A stretch of 64,000 bases of DNA, taken from NCBI GenBank assembly GCA_937870915.1, contig CALMZQ010000155.1, positions 1 to 64,000 on the forward strand, given 5' to 3'. Below, in pieces: positions 28,353 through 35,910 of the stretch. Positions within the stretch are counted from its first letter, which is position 1. Every line of letters begins with the position of its first letter. The notes beneath the pieces are model-generated. The model searched no databases, was not told the DNA's origin, and was given only the letters and a program-made list of their open reading frames with translations. The position numbers and the translations under genes were made by a program. Source of the DNA: an uncultured Ignavibacteria bacterium. GTDB lineage: Bacteria > Bacteroidota > Ignavibacteria > Kapaibacteriales > Kapaibacteriaceae.

Positions 28353-28383
28353 TTTGGAGCCGGTTGGTTCTGACCTATGTTTG
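28353..28383 (+). promoter_or_regulatory. Bacteroidota-type promoter for the DUF2892/beta-CASP pair
   Basis: TTTG (28353-28356), 19-nt spacer, TATGTTTG (28376-28383): both elements match the Bacteroidota sigma consensus. The predicted leader to ATG 28439 is about 50 nt. Confidence 0.65.
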
Positions 28384-28438
28384 GGGCATATGCTTCCACA
28401 TAGTGGTAGCGTTTTCTCACGCTCGTTTAGAGGTGAAT

Positions 28439-28645
28439 ATGACAAAGAACATGGGTTCGATAGACCGTGTCTTGCGGGTATTGGTCGCAATTGCTGTGTT
28501 TGCAGCAATCTCGATGGATGCACTTACGGGTACGTGGGCTTGGGTTCTGGGGATCTTGTCTGTGGTCTTCATATTGACAAGTCTCGTGTCGTTTTGCCCT
28601 CTTTACACCATCTTCGGTATAAAGACCTGCAAGACCGCCTCGTAA
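28439..28645 (+). CDS. small DUF2892 (YgaP-like) membrane protein
   Basis: 68 residues from ATG 28439, which has GAGGTGAAT just upstream. The track's longer start (28364) lies in the promoter. '[22 protein letters not shown]' followed by a second hydrophobic stretch and '[14 protein letters not shown]' is the standard DUF2892 pattern: two transmembrane helices and a CPLY...GxxTC motif. The family is widespread, often linked to rhodanese/sulfur proteins, with unclear function. The next gene starts about 10 bp later, so the two are probably co-transcribed. Confidence 0.85.
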   Translation: MTKNMGSIDRVLRVLVAIAVFAAISMDALTGTWAWVLGILSVVFILTSLVSFCPLYTIFGIKTCKTAS

Positions 28646-28655
28646 CTTGGGCTCT

Positions 28656-30044
28656 GTGAATGCAGAGCTCATCATGCTGGGGGGTGCCGAGGAGATCGGT
28701 GCTAACTGTTGTTATCTGAATTTGGATGGGACGGGTATCTTCATTGATGCCGGACTCCACCCCAGAGATCGGACGGAAAAAGCGTTTCCTGCAGTAGACC
28801 TGATCGGCAACCGGGAGACAGACGTCCTCCTTACAACACATGCCCATACCGATCATATTGGGGGGCTGCCATACGTGATGCGGAGGTTTCCTCACCTGCG
28901 TCCAATCATGACCCATGCAACACGCGATCTCAGTCACGTAATGTTGCCCAATGGTGCAAGACTTCTCAAAACGGAGATTTCAGATCACGTTCCGAAGGAG
29001 TGGTTGGAGTTCTACCACCGCGATGTAATCGAGCAATTGCGATATGCGTTTGAAGCTATTCCGTACGGAGAGCCCCTTACCCTACGAGGGTATAATGGCA
29101 GGTCGGACGTGAAGGCTACGTTTCATTGGGCAGGACATATCCTAGGCTCTGCTGGCATCAGCCTTGCGAACAAGGGCTTCAGCATCCTCCATACCGGGGA
29201 TGTGCAGTTCGATCATCAAACAGTGATCCCCAAGGCTACGTTGCCCAGACATCATGTGGATGTGTTGATCACCGAGGCTACAAACGGAGCATTGGAGGAA
29301 ATGTCTACGATTGCCGCCGAGACAAAGCGTCTGGCTGTCTTCATCAATTCTATCAGTGAACGCAACGGGTCGGTTCTCATCCCTTGTTTCGCTCTTGGGA
29401 AGATGCAGGAGATGCTTGCACTTCTGTATTCCATGATGCGGAAGGGCTCAATTCCGTATCTGCCCATCCACACAGGGGGCATGGGGACTCGCATCAGTAA
29501 GATATACGACCAATACTGTTACAGCGATCCTATGAGACGTCCGGGATTTGAAATCTCTGATGTGCCTCAGGAACCGATTCATCGGTTTGACCTCGACACA
29601 GGGTCGTACATGAAGACACCATCCATTGTTTTAGCATCTTCCGGAATGGTAAATCCGGGTACGATCTCATTCAACCTCGCCCAGCGCTGGATGTCGAAGC
29701 CAAGGTTCGGTATTGCCTTTATCGGATTCCAGCATCCGTCGAGTCCGGGATATCAGTTAATGAATTCAAAGCCGAAGACGCCGTTCGACCTCGCAGGCAC
29801 GCGTGTGAGCCGTACATGCGAGATCGAACGGTTTCGCTTCAGTGCCCATGCTTCACGAGAGGGTCTGGTCTCCCTAGCAATGGATGTTCGCCCGTCTACC
29901 GTGGTGGTCATGCATGGCGAGCCTGATGCATGTGATGGGCTTGCACTTGAGATCCGAGAACGACTTCCCGGCACACGCATCATTATTCCGCGGCTGGGGG
30001 TTCCTTATGTTCTTGATTCAACACAAGAGTATCTTAGCGTTTGA
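28656..30044 (+). CDS. beta-CASP metallo-beta-lactamase-fold nuclease-like protein
   Basis: About 462 residues from GTG 28656 (TTG 28647 or ATG 28674 are alternatives). The MBL signature 'TTHAHTDHIGGL' (HxHxDH) lies near residue 60, 'GHILGSAGI' near 165, 'LHTGDVQFD' near 180, then a beta-CASP insertion (about 205-380) and closing 'FRFSAHASREGL' and 'VVMHGEPDA'. This is the CPSF73/RNase-J-like architecture of RNA-processing nucleases, with Zn-binding His and Asp residues present. Shorter than RNase J and without its C-terminal domain, it belongs to the YsgA/Ysh1-like bacterial group. The substrate is probably RNA (inference). The 3' end overlaps the convergent 30034 gene by 11 bp. Confidence 0.85.
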   Translation: MNAELIMLGGAEEIGANCCYLNLDGTGIFIDAGLHPRDRTEKAFPAVDLIGNRETDVLLTTHAHTDHIGGLPYVMRRFPHLRPIMTHATRDLSHVMLPNGARLLKTEISDHVPKEWLEFYHRDVIEQLRYAFEAIPYGEPLTLRGYNGRSDVKATFHWAGHILGSAGISLANKGFSILHTGDVQFDHQTVIPKATLPRHHVDVLITEATNGALEEMSTIAAETKRLAVFINSISERNGSVLIPCFALGKMQEMLALLYSMMRKGSIPYLPIHTGGMGTRISKIYDQYCYSDPMRRPGFEISDVPQEPIHRFDLDTGSYMKTPSIVLASSGMVNPGTISFNLAQRWMSKPRFGIAFIGFQHPSSPGYQLMNSKPKTPFDLAGTRVSRTCEIERFRFSAHASREGLVSLAMDVRPSTVVVMHGEPDACDGLALEIRERLPGTRIIIPRLGVPYVLDSTQEYLSV

Positions 30045-30666
30045 TCATGAATGGTCGTGTACTGGTTTGACCATGTACACGGTACATCACAAGCGTATAA
30101 GCGCCACTTGGCAGACTCTGTGTATCGATCTCAACCGTTGACGTTGCAGGGTGGATGGATTGATTCCAATAGAGCTGCCCGGCAACATCACGAACTTCAA
30201 GTTGTGTTACGTCCTCAACCGACCATGTGGCGCGAAGCCTATCCGTTGCCGGTTGTGGTTCCATAGACACGGCGAAACTCACGGATGTATCGGAATCAAC
30301 TGTGCTGATGACCGGACGAGATGGCACAATGGTCGCAAATCCGTGACTGTACAATGCAATGTTCGAACGCACTTCGTCGCGAACCACAAAACGATAGTGA
30401 CGTCCCGACGGAAGATCCTCGGGGAGAGTCCACACATACCGTTTGTTGATAGCTGGCACATGAGACGCAATCTGTGTTCGAACAGCTCGCTCTCCGTCCC
30501 AAAGTTCTAGGCAGACACGTTGTGCAGTGATAGCGTCATCCCACGTTATCGTGATCGATGTTCCTGCAGTAAGGGGCTGTTCAGCTGCTCCACCTGACGG
30601 CCAAACATGGCCGTACACGTTGTGGAACATCATGGTGATCGTAATGATCAAGAGAATGGTTTTCAT
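30034..30666 (-). CDS. small secreted protein with Kre9/KNH-like domain and short T9SS-like tail
   Basis: 210 residues. Signal peptide MKTILLIITITMMFHNVYG, mature N-terminus HVWPSGG. Residues about 20-115 (PSGGAAEQPLTAGTSITITWDD... YVWTLPEDLPSGRHYRFVVRD... YSHGFATI) follow the pattern of the Ser-Thr-rich Kre9/KNH family beta sandwich found in many secreted bacterial and fungal wall proteins. The C-terminus (LEVRDVAGQLYWNQ... GAYTLVMYRVHG... FMIKR) has the strand pattern of a T9SS domain. Its ATG overlaps the upstream TGA (ATGA). Last gene of the three-gene 34.9-30.0 kb operon. The ligand is unknown. Confidence 0.75.
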   Translation of the reverse strand: MKTILLIITITMMFHNVYGHVWPSGGAAEQPLTAGTSITITWDDAITAQRVCLELWDGERAVRTQIASHVPAINKRYVWTLPEDLPSGRHYRFVVRDEVRSNIALYSHGFATIVPSRPVISTVDSDTSVSFAVSMEPQPATDRLRATWSVEDVTQLEVRDVAGQLYWNQSIHPATSTVEIDTQSLPSGAYTLVMYRVHGQTSTRPFMIKR

Positions 30667-31655
30667 CGTTGAATCTCCTCTGTGATAATGATCGGATGAA
30701 GTGTTGTGTGCTGTCCGTCCCGAATCACCACGGCGTACAGTCCGCTCATAAGATTCTCTACAGTGAAAGACGTTTCTGCTTCCCGAACAGCAGATTCGTG
30801 GACGCGTCTACCATGTACGTCGTAGATCGAAGCGGTGATTGGTGTGTGGACATTGCTGCGAATACGAATTGTTGATGCATGATGGTGAAATGTCCAAGGC
30901 GATTCGGTTACTGCATCTACGCTGGTAGACGTCTTTCTGAAGTGCCCGATGTATTCAACTGTTCGGCCTACAGGCCAACAGAGAGAGTCCACAAACTGCC
31001 TGCTTGCAAATGGATCCGGAAGAAGATCTGCGTCCGTTGTTGTCCAACGTTCAAACGTGTATCCCTGGCCCGTGAATCCTGTGAGCATCATCCCATCATG
31101 TAGGGAATGATCTTTGTTTTCATAGATCGGCGCAACAAGGCCAAGATCCGTAATGTCCTTTCCGGTCTCACTATCCACGGCGCGTGCATAGGCTTTGAAC
31201 CCGGTTGCCTTCGCAAAGAAGACCCGAGTGGTGTCATACTCTCCGTCTCCATGCCAATAGTTGCAGTACATCTCTATCACATACGTGATCATCACACCAT
31301 TTTCATCTGCTATGGGCAAAGTGGCGGTAGGTATCACTGTCAGCTGTGAAGGGCCAACACATCGAACGGTAATCGGAACTTCGTCGATAAGCTGCAGACC
31401 GTTGACACGGCGCAATCGAAAGAGCTTCGCGCATATCGTATCGGTGCTGGACGAGGAGCGTTGCATCGCGCGGGTATAGCCGATACGCAACGTGTCCATA
31501 CATCGTGGTATGTATCCGTTCCAGCTATCCACTGGACGTAGGTCAATGAAGGCTTCGTGGCACGTTACAAAGTCTTCCCATTGACACAGTGCTTCCTGTA
31601 TGCCCACGCTGGCAATAGCCATGGTAAGGAGAAGTGTTCGGACGGTCCGTTTCAT
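30663..31655 (-). CDS. secreted protein with T9SS-like C-terminus
   Basis: 330 residues from ATG 31655 (TTGAGGGCACA upstream). The signal peptide runs MKRTVRTLLLTMAIASVGIQEALC with mature Gln-Trp-Glu. The body contains a fold reminiscent of Listeria/Bacteroides repeat-like modules (GFTGQGYTFERWTTTDADLL) that recurs in the larger neighbour. The end 'ITASIYDVHGRRVHESAV... GLYAVVIRDGQ... IIITEEIQR' fits a T9SS sorting domain with a few extra residues. It is 26 bp downstream of the 1070-aa gene and coupled to the next one by ATGA. Function unknown. Confidence 0.75.
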   Translation of the reverse strand: MKRTVRTLLLTMAIASVGIQEALCQWEDFVTCHEAFIDLRPVDSWNGYIPRCMDTLRIGYTRAMQRSSSSTDTICAKLFRLRRVNGLQLIDEVPITVRCVGPSQLTVIPTATLPIADENGVMITYVIEMYCNYWHGDGEYDTTRVFFAKATGFKAYARAVDSETGKDITDLGLVAPIYENKDHSLHDGMMLTGFTGQGYTFERWTTTDADLLPDPFASRQFVDSLCWPVGRTVEYIGHFRKTSTSVDAVTESPWTFHHHASTIRIRSNVHTPITASIYDVHGRRVHESAVREAETSFTVENLMSGLYAVVIRDGQHTTLHPIIITEEIQR

Positions 31656-31681
31656 TGTGCCCTCAAGGTATTGTTGTGCAA

Positions 31682-34600
31682 TCACCGAACAACGGCTCGC
31701 GTTACAAACCACTGTCCGCGCAACCGATAGGTCACATTCTCATGACGGGCTTCTATCCTTGGTGCTATCGCACTACGCATTCCCCAAAGATTTTGTCTGT
31801 CTTCTAGGAAGGACGCCTCTCCCAAAGGTTCATCTTGTTCATCGGGAGGCAGAAGAGCTCCTATCATGTCCGCACCGGTCTTCACGATATCCGGAAGGAT
31901 GGTCCGCCAATCAAGATCCTTTTTTGAGCCGCTGTTTCCGTATTGCTCCGTCCGCTTCTTCACTGCTTCGATCACATCACCGAGACGGTTTACTAGGCAG
32001 TCGTTTTCGTCCTTACAATCTTCATCCCACGATGACATCGACCACCATGCCAGATCTGACTCACCCATCCATGCAGTTTGAAGCCAGACAACCTTATCTC
32101 CAAAGTTCAGTGGAGCGCCTTTGTCATTGTGTTCCGTTGTGCATTCGCCTTGAGCCCCTTGCTGTTGTCCACAATCGGGGATGCGGGCAAACCCTTGTGT
32201 TGTGAGGAGGGCAGCATCTTCCGCCAGATCAGCCCCATACATAGCATGGTATACCTCACCGTTATTCTCAAACGGCCAAAAGTCCCAGTCCCCGTCGAAT
32301 GCAAACGTTGCGTCGCGTAGTCGAAGGCCTAGTCCGGGCAGTTCCATTCTTCGGAGGGTAAAGAGGTGGGCATTGCGGAGATGTTCACCCGAGGCAGACA
32401 TCAGTGCGGTTGAGCACGTAACGTCAATGATTCCGCCGTGAAGAGCTTGTTTGATGGGGCTTGTGGTAGGATCGCAGATGAAGAACTCTACAATGTCTGC
32501 TGACTGTCCGTTGGCCGGAAGGAAGTTCGTGTTGCCATGAGGCCCCGTTGTGACCGTAAAGTCCAGACCGGTGGCTTGGGGATCCGAGATCAAGAAGTTG
32601 TCGAAACTCTCTGCACTGATACTTCCTGCCAATACCGAAGGTCCGTCTACCGGCATCGTGAACTTCAACTTGACGCTCGTGCCCTTTCTTGCGATGTATT
32701 CGAGATGTCTTCCACTACGGGGCTCATCAGGATCCAGATCGAAATAGGTAGCAGGGTCGTACCAACGTTCTTCAAATTTTGTACTACTGCGCTCGCCTTT
32801 GGCGTTACCTCGCACGCGGAGTCCGATGGACTCAATTCCGAAATATTGACGGAAGGCTGCTTGCGTGCGGATCTCTCGCAATCCTGTTGGTTGACCAAGG
32901 CAATTCATTCCGTCGAACTGCGCCATGTCGAAGTCCACCACCATGGTATACGTCTGCACTTTTTCAGTGATGTTCTCTACCGCGGGAATGGCATATCGGT
33001 CGATTCCGCTCCACCAGCGCCATTCTTCGCCCCGCTTGGTTGCAGCCCGCACAACGAATCGAATGTTATCGCCACACTTGAAGGCATACCGATTGTATGG
33101 CCGTGCCCCTTCACTACAGGAGATCTGAGACATCGGTTGCCAAACGAGCTGTCCATTGATGCGCTTGCGCAGCTCAACATCAACTCGTGTTTCCGGATGT
33201 GGTTGTTTGCCTACAAGGATGTTGTTTGGGTCCTCGGATCCAAGCAAGACGCGCTCGAGACGGAGTTCGATCTGTTTGCGTCGAGCATAAAACACGAGGT
33301 TGTTTTCCGGATCGAGGAGTTTGGCGGTTACACAGAGCTCGGCCCTGCCGCCATCGAACCACACCGGCGGACCGGACGAAGGATCGTGATAGCCGATGAC
33401 CTCCCAACACCGTGATGCCTGAACACAGACCGTGCGTTGTCCCTCTACCATGTCCTTAAACTCACGCTCTGTTGTGAAGGCAACCCCGTCGTCAACCTTG
33501 AATGTTTCATCTGGATCGGTATCTACTATTCGCGCAGAGAGTCTATAGATCTCCGTCCGCTGCGGATTCAGTGGTTTGAATTGGGGGTTCACGTATGTAC
33601 CCGGAACGGCCTTCAGTCCCTTCGTGGGTATCACGATCGATGCAGCCATCGTTCCGTTGATAGGCGGAAGCGATGAGCTCCACGCTGAAAAGGAATAGTT
33701 GGGCGATGGAGTGGCAACACAGTTGAGGTGGGTAGTTGCGGATGTTATACCGATGTTACCAGATGTGGTGATCTTACCCAGATGTTTACCAACCTGATCA
33801 TACACATCCATGGAACCGCCTGAATCAATCGTGAAGGCAACGTTGATTGTATCGAGATGCTCAACGATCGCAAGAATCGAGAGTGATTCCGAATACAATT
33901 GGCAGGGTATTGTTTCATCGATCCTATGAGTTGTCTTCCCATGCACCTGGGGAATATCTCTCGACTCCCATCGTACAAATCGCCAGTGCTCGGGGAGATC
34001 CGTTGGTATTGTTGCGATAAGGGGCGTGCCATCATGTATCACATTATCGACAGACGTAACAACTGTCCGGACATGGTCAGGAACGGGACGACCATCCGTT
34101 GACTTCACATCGTACGCGATCTTGCTGGCCCCGCGCACTACACCAACCACGGTTCGGTCATCATAAACATCACCGGTGAGCGTGGACATTTCGCACCGGA
34201 TTCTGATCGATGAGGAAATTGGCCAGGAGCCCTGTGGACTAATCACAACCGACGTTCTGTCCGGGGAGAGTCTACGCACTGTTTCCAATTGTCTCCATGT
34301 TCCGTCGGCGTGGAGAAGTTCAGAAAGAATCACCCGTTCCATCAATCCGGGGTAAGGAAGGGGCTCTGTGAATCGTACACAGATGTCACGAGCACAGGAG
34401 ATCACGCTCGTTGAATCCAGAGTAGTGGCAGCTACACGTGGTACGCCATGCGCTGTGGTAAAGGTGAACTCCAGCGGTGCACACATCATGCCACCCGCTT
34501 GTTGATCCAGTGCAACGTTGCGGACGATGCACCGATACGTGGTGTTCTCCAGGAGTGTCATCGGCGTCCACCTCATTGTTCGCTGGTCGTCGAACTCCGT

Positions 34601-34894
34601 TCTCCCCACTATTGCATGTTCTCCCAATCGCATTGGGTCCGTCCGTTGTGCGATGGATTCTCGCACCACCAATACCGTTGGTTCTGTAGGCCTCCAACCG
34701 GATATCTCTGCATCCGGTGCAAGGACTGTTACACTGCGGGCATCGATCGTGGCTGGAGCACGTATCACAATCGATGATGAAATAGCTACACCGTTTTGTC
34801 CGGGCTGTGGGAATACGGGTTGGAGGAGCGGTACATTCTGTGCGTGAGCACCGAGGCTCATGAGCACAACAAGGGAGATGATAATACGAAACAT
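31682..34894 (-). CDS. large secreted protein with SbsA/Ig-like N-terminal domains
   Basis: 1070 residues from ATG 34894 with GGAGG at 5 nt. Signal peptide MFRIIISLVVLMSLGAHA, mature QNVPLL. Residues about 20-120 and 150-245 look like bacterial Ig/SbsA_Ig modules (PVFPQPGQNGVAISSSIVIRAP; CARDICVRFTEPLPYPGL), often used as surface spacers. Two 'WxSxxxPxxxG' modules follow (WRFVRWESRDIP; NYSFSAWSSSLPPINGT), like the one in the next gene. The C-terminal 300 residues are Trp/Asp-rich and unfamiliar (WDFWPFENNG, WAWMGESDLAWWSM), and no classical T9SS PNP motif is seen at the end. The leader RNA can sequester the SD (34895-34964). First gene of a three-gene secreted-protein operon. Confidence 0.8.
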   Translation of the reverse strand: MFRIIISLVVLMSLGAHAQNVPLLQPVFPQPGQNGVAISSSIVIRAPATIDARSVTVLAPDAEISGWRPTEPTVLVVRESIAQRTDPMRLGEHAIVGRTEFDDQRTMRWTPMTLLENTTYRCIVRNVALDQQAGGMMCAPLEFTFTTAHGVPRVAATTLDSTSVISCARDICVRFTEPLPYPGLMERVILSELLHADGTWRQLETVRRLSPDRTSVVISPQGSWPISSSIRIRCEMSTLTGDVYDDRTVVGVVRGASKIAYDVKSTDGRPVPDHVRTVVTSVDNVIHDGTPLIATIPTDLPEHWRFVRWESRDIPQVHGKTTHRIDETIPCQLYSESLSILAIVEHLDTINVAFTIDSGGSMDVYDQVGKHLGKITTSGNIGITSATTHLNCVATPSPNYSFSAWSSSLPPINGTMAASIVIPTKGLKAVPGTYVNPQFKPLNPQRTEIYRLSARIVDTDPDETFKVDDGVAFTTEREFKDMVEGQRTVCVQASRCWEVIGYHDPSSGPPVWFDGGRAELCVTAKLLDPENNLVFYARRKQIELRLERVLLGSEDPNNILVGKQPHPETRVDVELRKRINGQLVWQPMSQISCSEGARPYNRYAFKCGDNIRFVVRAATKRGEEWRWWSGIDRYAIPAVENITEKVQTYTMVVDFDMAQFDGMNCLGQPTGLREIRTQAAFRQYFGIESIGLRVRGNAKGERSSTKFEERWYDPATYFDLDPDEPRSGRHLEYIARKGTSVKLKFTMPVDGPSVLAGSISAESFDNFLISDPQATGLDFTVTTGPHGNTNFLPANGQSADIVEFFICDPTTSPIKQALHGGIIDVTCSTALMSASGEHLRNAHLFTLRRMELPGLGLRLRDATFAFDGDWDFWPFENNGEVYHAMYGADLAEDAALLTTQGFARIPDCGQQQGAQGECTTEHNDKGAPLNFGDKVVWLQTAWMGESDLAWWSMSSWDEDCKDENDCLVNRLGDVIEAVKKRTEQYGNSGSKKDLDWRTILPDIVKTGADMIGALLPPDEQDEPLGEASFLEDRQNLWGMRSAIAPRIEARHENVTYRLRGQWFVTRAVVR

Positions 34895-34964
34895 CACAAC
34901 CTCCGTTTGTGTGAGTGAAACATGCCCCTTTCATCGATGAAGAAAGGGGCGTAAGGAGGTTGTG
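34895..34964 (-). promoter_or_regulatory. structured leader predicted to sequester the SD of the 1070-aa gene
   Basis: Minus-strand RNA order: CACAACCUCC (34964-34955), a 9-bp hairpin GCCCCUUUC/GAAAGGGGC (34950-34924), a 19-nt link, then GGAGGUUGUG (34904-34895) directly before AUG 34894. The outer arms are perfectly complementary over 10 bp and cover the whole SD; the CCUCC arm also mimics the 16S anti-SD. The arrangement suggests translational control (switch, thermometer or protein site). The inner hairpin could alternatively be the terminator of the upstream gene, but no U-tract follows it. Confidence 0.6.
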
Positions 34965-35024
34965 CGTTTAGGCAGGTGAAACGTGACGCGCGGCATCACA
35001 AATATTTACTGCCGGCAGTGTCTT

Positions 35025-35834
35025 CTACTGTACTCTTATCTGGAACATTGATGGCCAGTTTTTGCCGGTAACATAGATGGCCTTTGCAGCCGTATCATAG
35101 GCAATGCCGTTGAGTACGTCTGTGGTGGCAGTACGCGAGGAGTTTGGCAGGATACCCGTGAGGTCTATCACGCCTGTGACCTTCCCGGACGAAGGGTCGA
35201 TTCTCACAATACGATCTGATTGCCAGATGTTTGCCCAGATTTCTCCTTCGATCCATTCAAGTTCATTTAGCTGACTTACAAGAGAGCCACTTTGGGTAAC
35301 GGAAATGCTGCGCACCACGGCAAATGTTTTGGGATCGATCACCGACAGAACATTGGACCCATTACTCATAATGAGGTTCTTGCCATCATTCGTTAGACCC
35401 CATCCCTCACCGGCGTACGAGAACTTATCCAGCTCCTTCAGAGTATGGGCATCGTAGATGAATCCCGATTGGTTGAGCCAAGTGATCATATAGGCCTTGC
35501 CATTCAGCACCGTCATACCTTCTCCAAAGTACCGGTCTTCCAACTTTTCAAGTTTGCGGACCTTTCCCGACGTGATGTCTACGATTCGGATGCTCGATTG
35601 TCCATTCTGCCCGGTACTCTCCAGAAACGCCCCAGCATGAACAACAAGGCCCTGTGTAAAGGCCTTAACATCGTGTGGAAGGGTTCGGATAACCTCAAAA
35701 CCATATGAACGCACCGCTGTCTCCGATTCCGCCATAGGTAAAGGGGCTTCGGGTGGACGTTCGGTTGCCGGACGTTCTGTGGAACAAGCCGCAAGGCTGG
35801 CACAAAGAATGATTGGGAGTATTCGGCGTGTCAT
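35025..35834 (-). CDS. glutaminyl-peptide cyclotransferase (glutamine cyclotransferase family), lipoprotein
   Basis: 269 residues. Signal with lipobox 'ASLAAC' predicts an envelope lipoprotein. The body is a five-bladed propeller of the plant/bacterial glutamine cyclotransferase family: 'FTQGLVVHAGAFLESTGQNGQS', 'YFGEGMTVLNGKAYMITW', 'GEGWGLTNDG', 'LNELEWIEGEIWANIWQSDRIVRIDP' and 'VLNGIAYD...YVTGKNWPSMFQI'. It converts N-terminal Gln of exported proteins to pyroglutamate, and most secreted proteins in this window carry Gln at the predicted mature N-terminus. It is divergent from the L,D-transpeptidase gene, with a 14-bp inverted repeat between them. Confidence 0.92.
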   Translation of the reverse strand: MTRRILPIILCASLAACSTERPATERPPEAPLPMAESETAVRSYGFEVIRTLPHDVKAFTQGLVVHAGAFLESTGQNGQSSIRIVDITSGKVRKLEKLEDRYFGEGMTVLNGKAYMITWLNQSGFIYDAHTLKELDKFSYAGEGWGLTNDGKNLIMSNGSNVLSVIDPKTFAVVRSISVTQSGSLVSQLNELEWIEGEIWANIWQSDRIVRIDPSSGKVTGVIDLTGILPNSSRTATTDVLNGIAYDTAAKAIYVTGKNWPSMFQIRVQ

Positions 35835-35856
35835 AGTTTTATGTCTCGGTGTGCAG

Positions 35857-35901
35857 CGAATCTACTGAACACCTTTGGCACGCCGACGTTCAGTAGATTC
35901 G
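35857..35901. repeat. 14-bp perfect inverted repeat in a divergent promoter region
   Basis: CGAATCTACTGAAC and GTTCAGTAGATTCG separated by 17 bp, between the glutaminyl cyclase and L,D-transpeptidase starts. A near-consensus CACCTTTG (35870-35877) lies at the left-arm/spacer boundary, so the dyad may be an operator shared by both genes, or a leader hairpin ending 9 nt before ATG 35911. Confidence 0.6.
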
Positions 35902-35910
35902 AAAACCACC

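Noticed and set aside
28364-28438. N-terminal extension of the DUF2892 ORF
   Set aside because: It overlaps the TTTG-N19-TATGTTTG promoter, and ATG 28439 has a strong SD and matches the family start.
32537-33415. 292-codon plus-strand ORF opposite the 1070-aa gene
   Set aside because: No motif or ribosome site; the minus-strand frame has signal peptide, SD and Ig-like modules.
34386-34934. 182-codon minus-strand ORF in another frame of the 1070-aa gene start
   Set aside because: Starts within the structured leader and has unnatural composition; frame-shifted shadow.
34924-34950. Inner hairpin GCCCCTTTC/GAAAGGGGC as terminator of the glutaminyl cyclase gene
   Set aside because: No U-tract after it on the minus strand and it lies within a larger dyad covering an SD; a leader structure explains it better.
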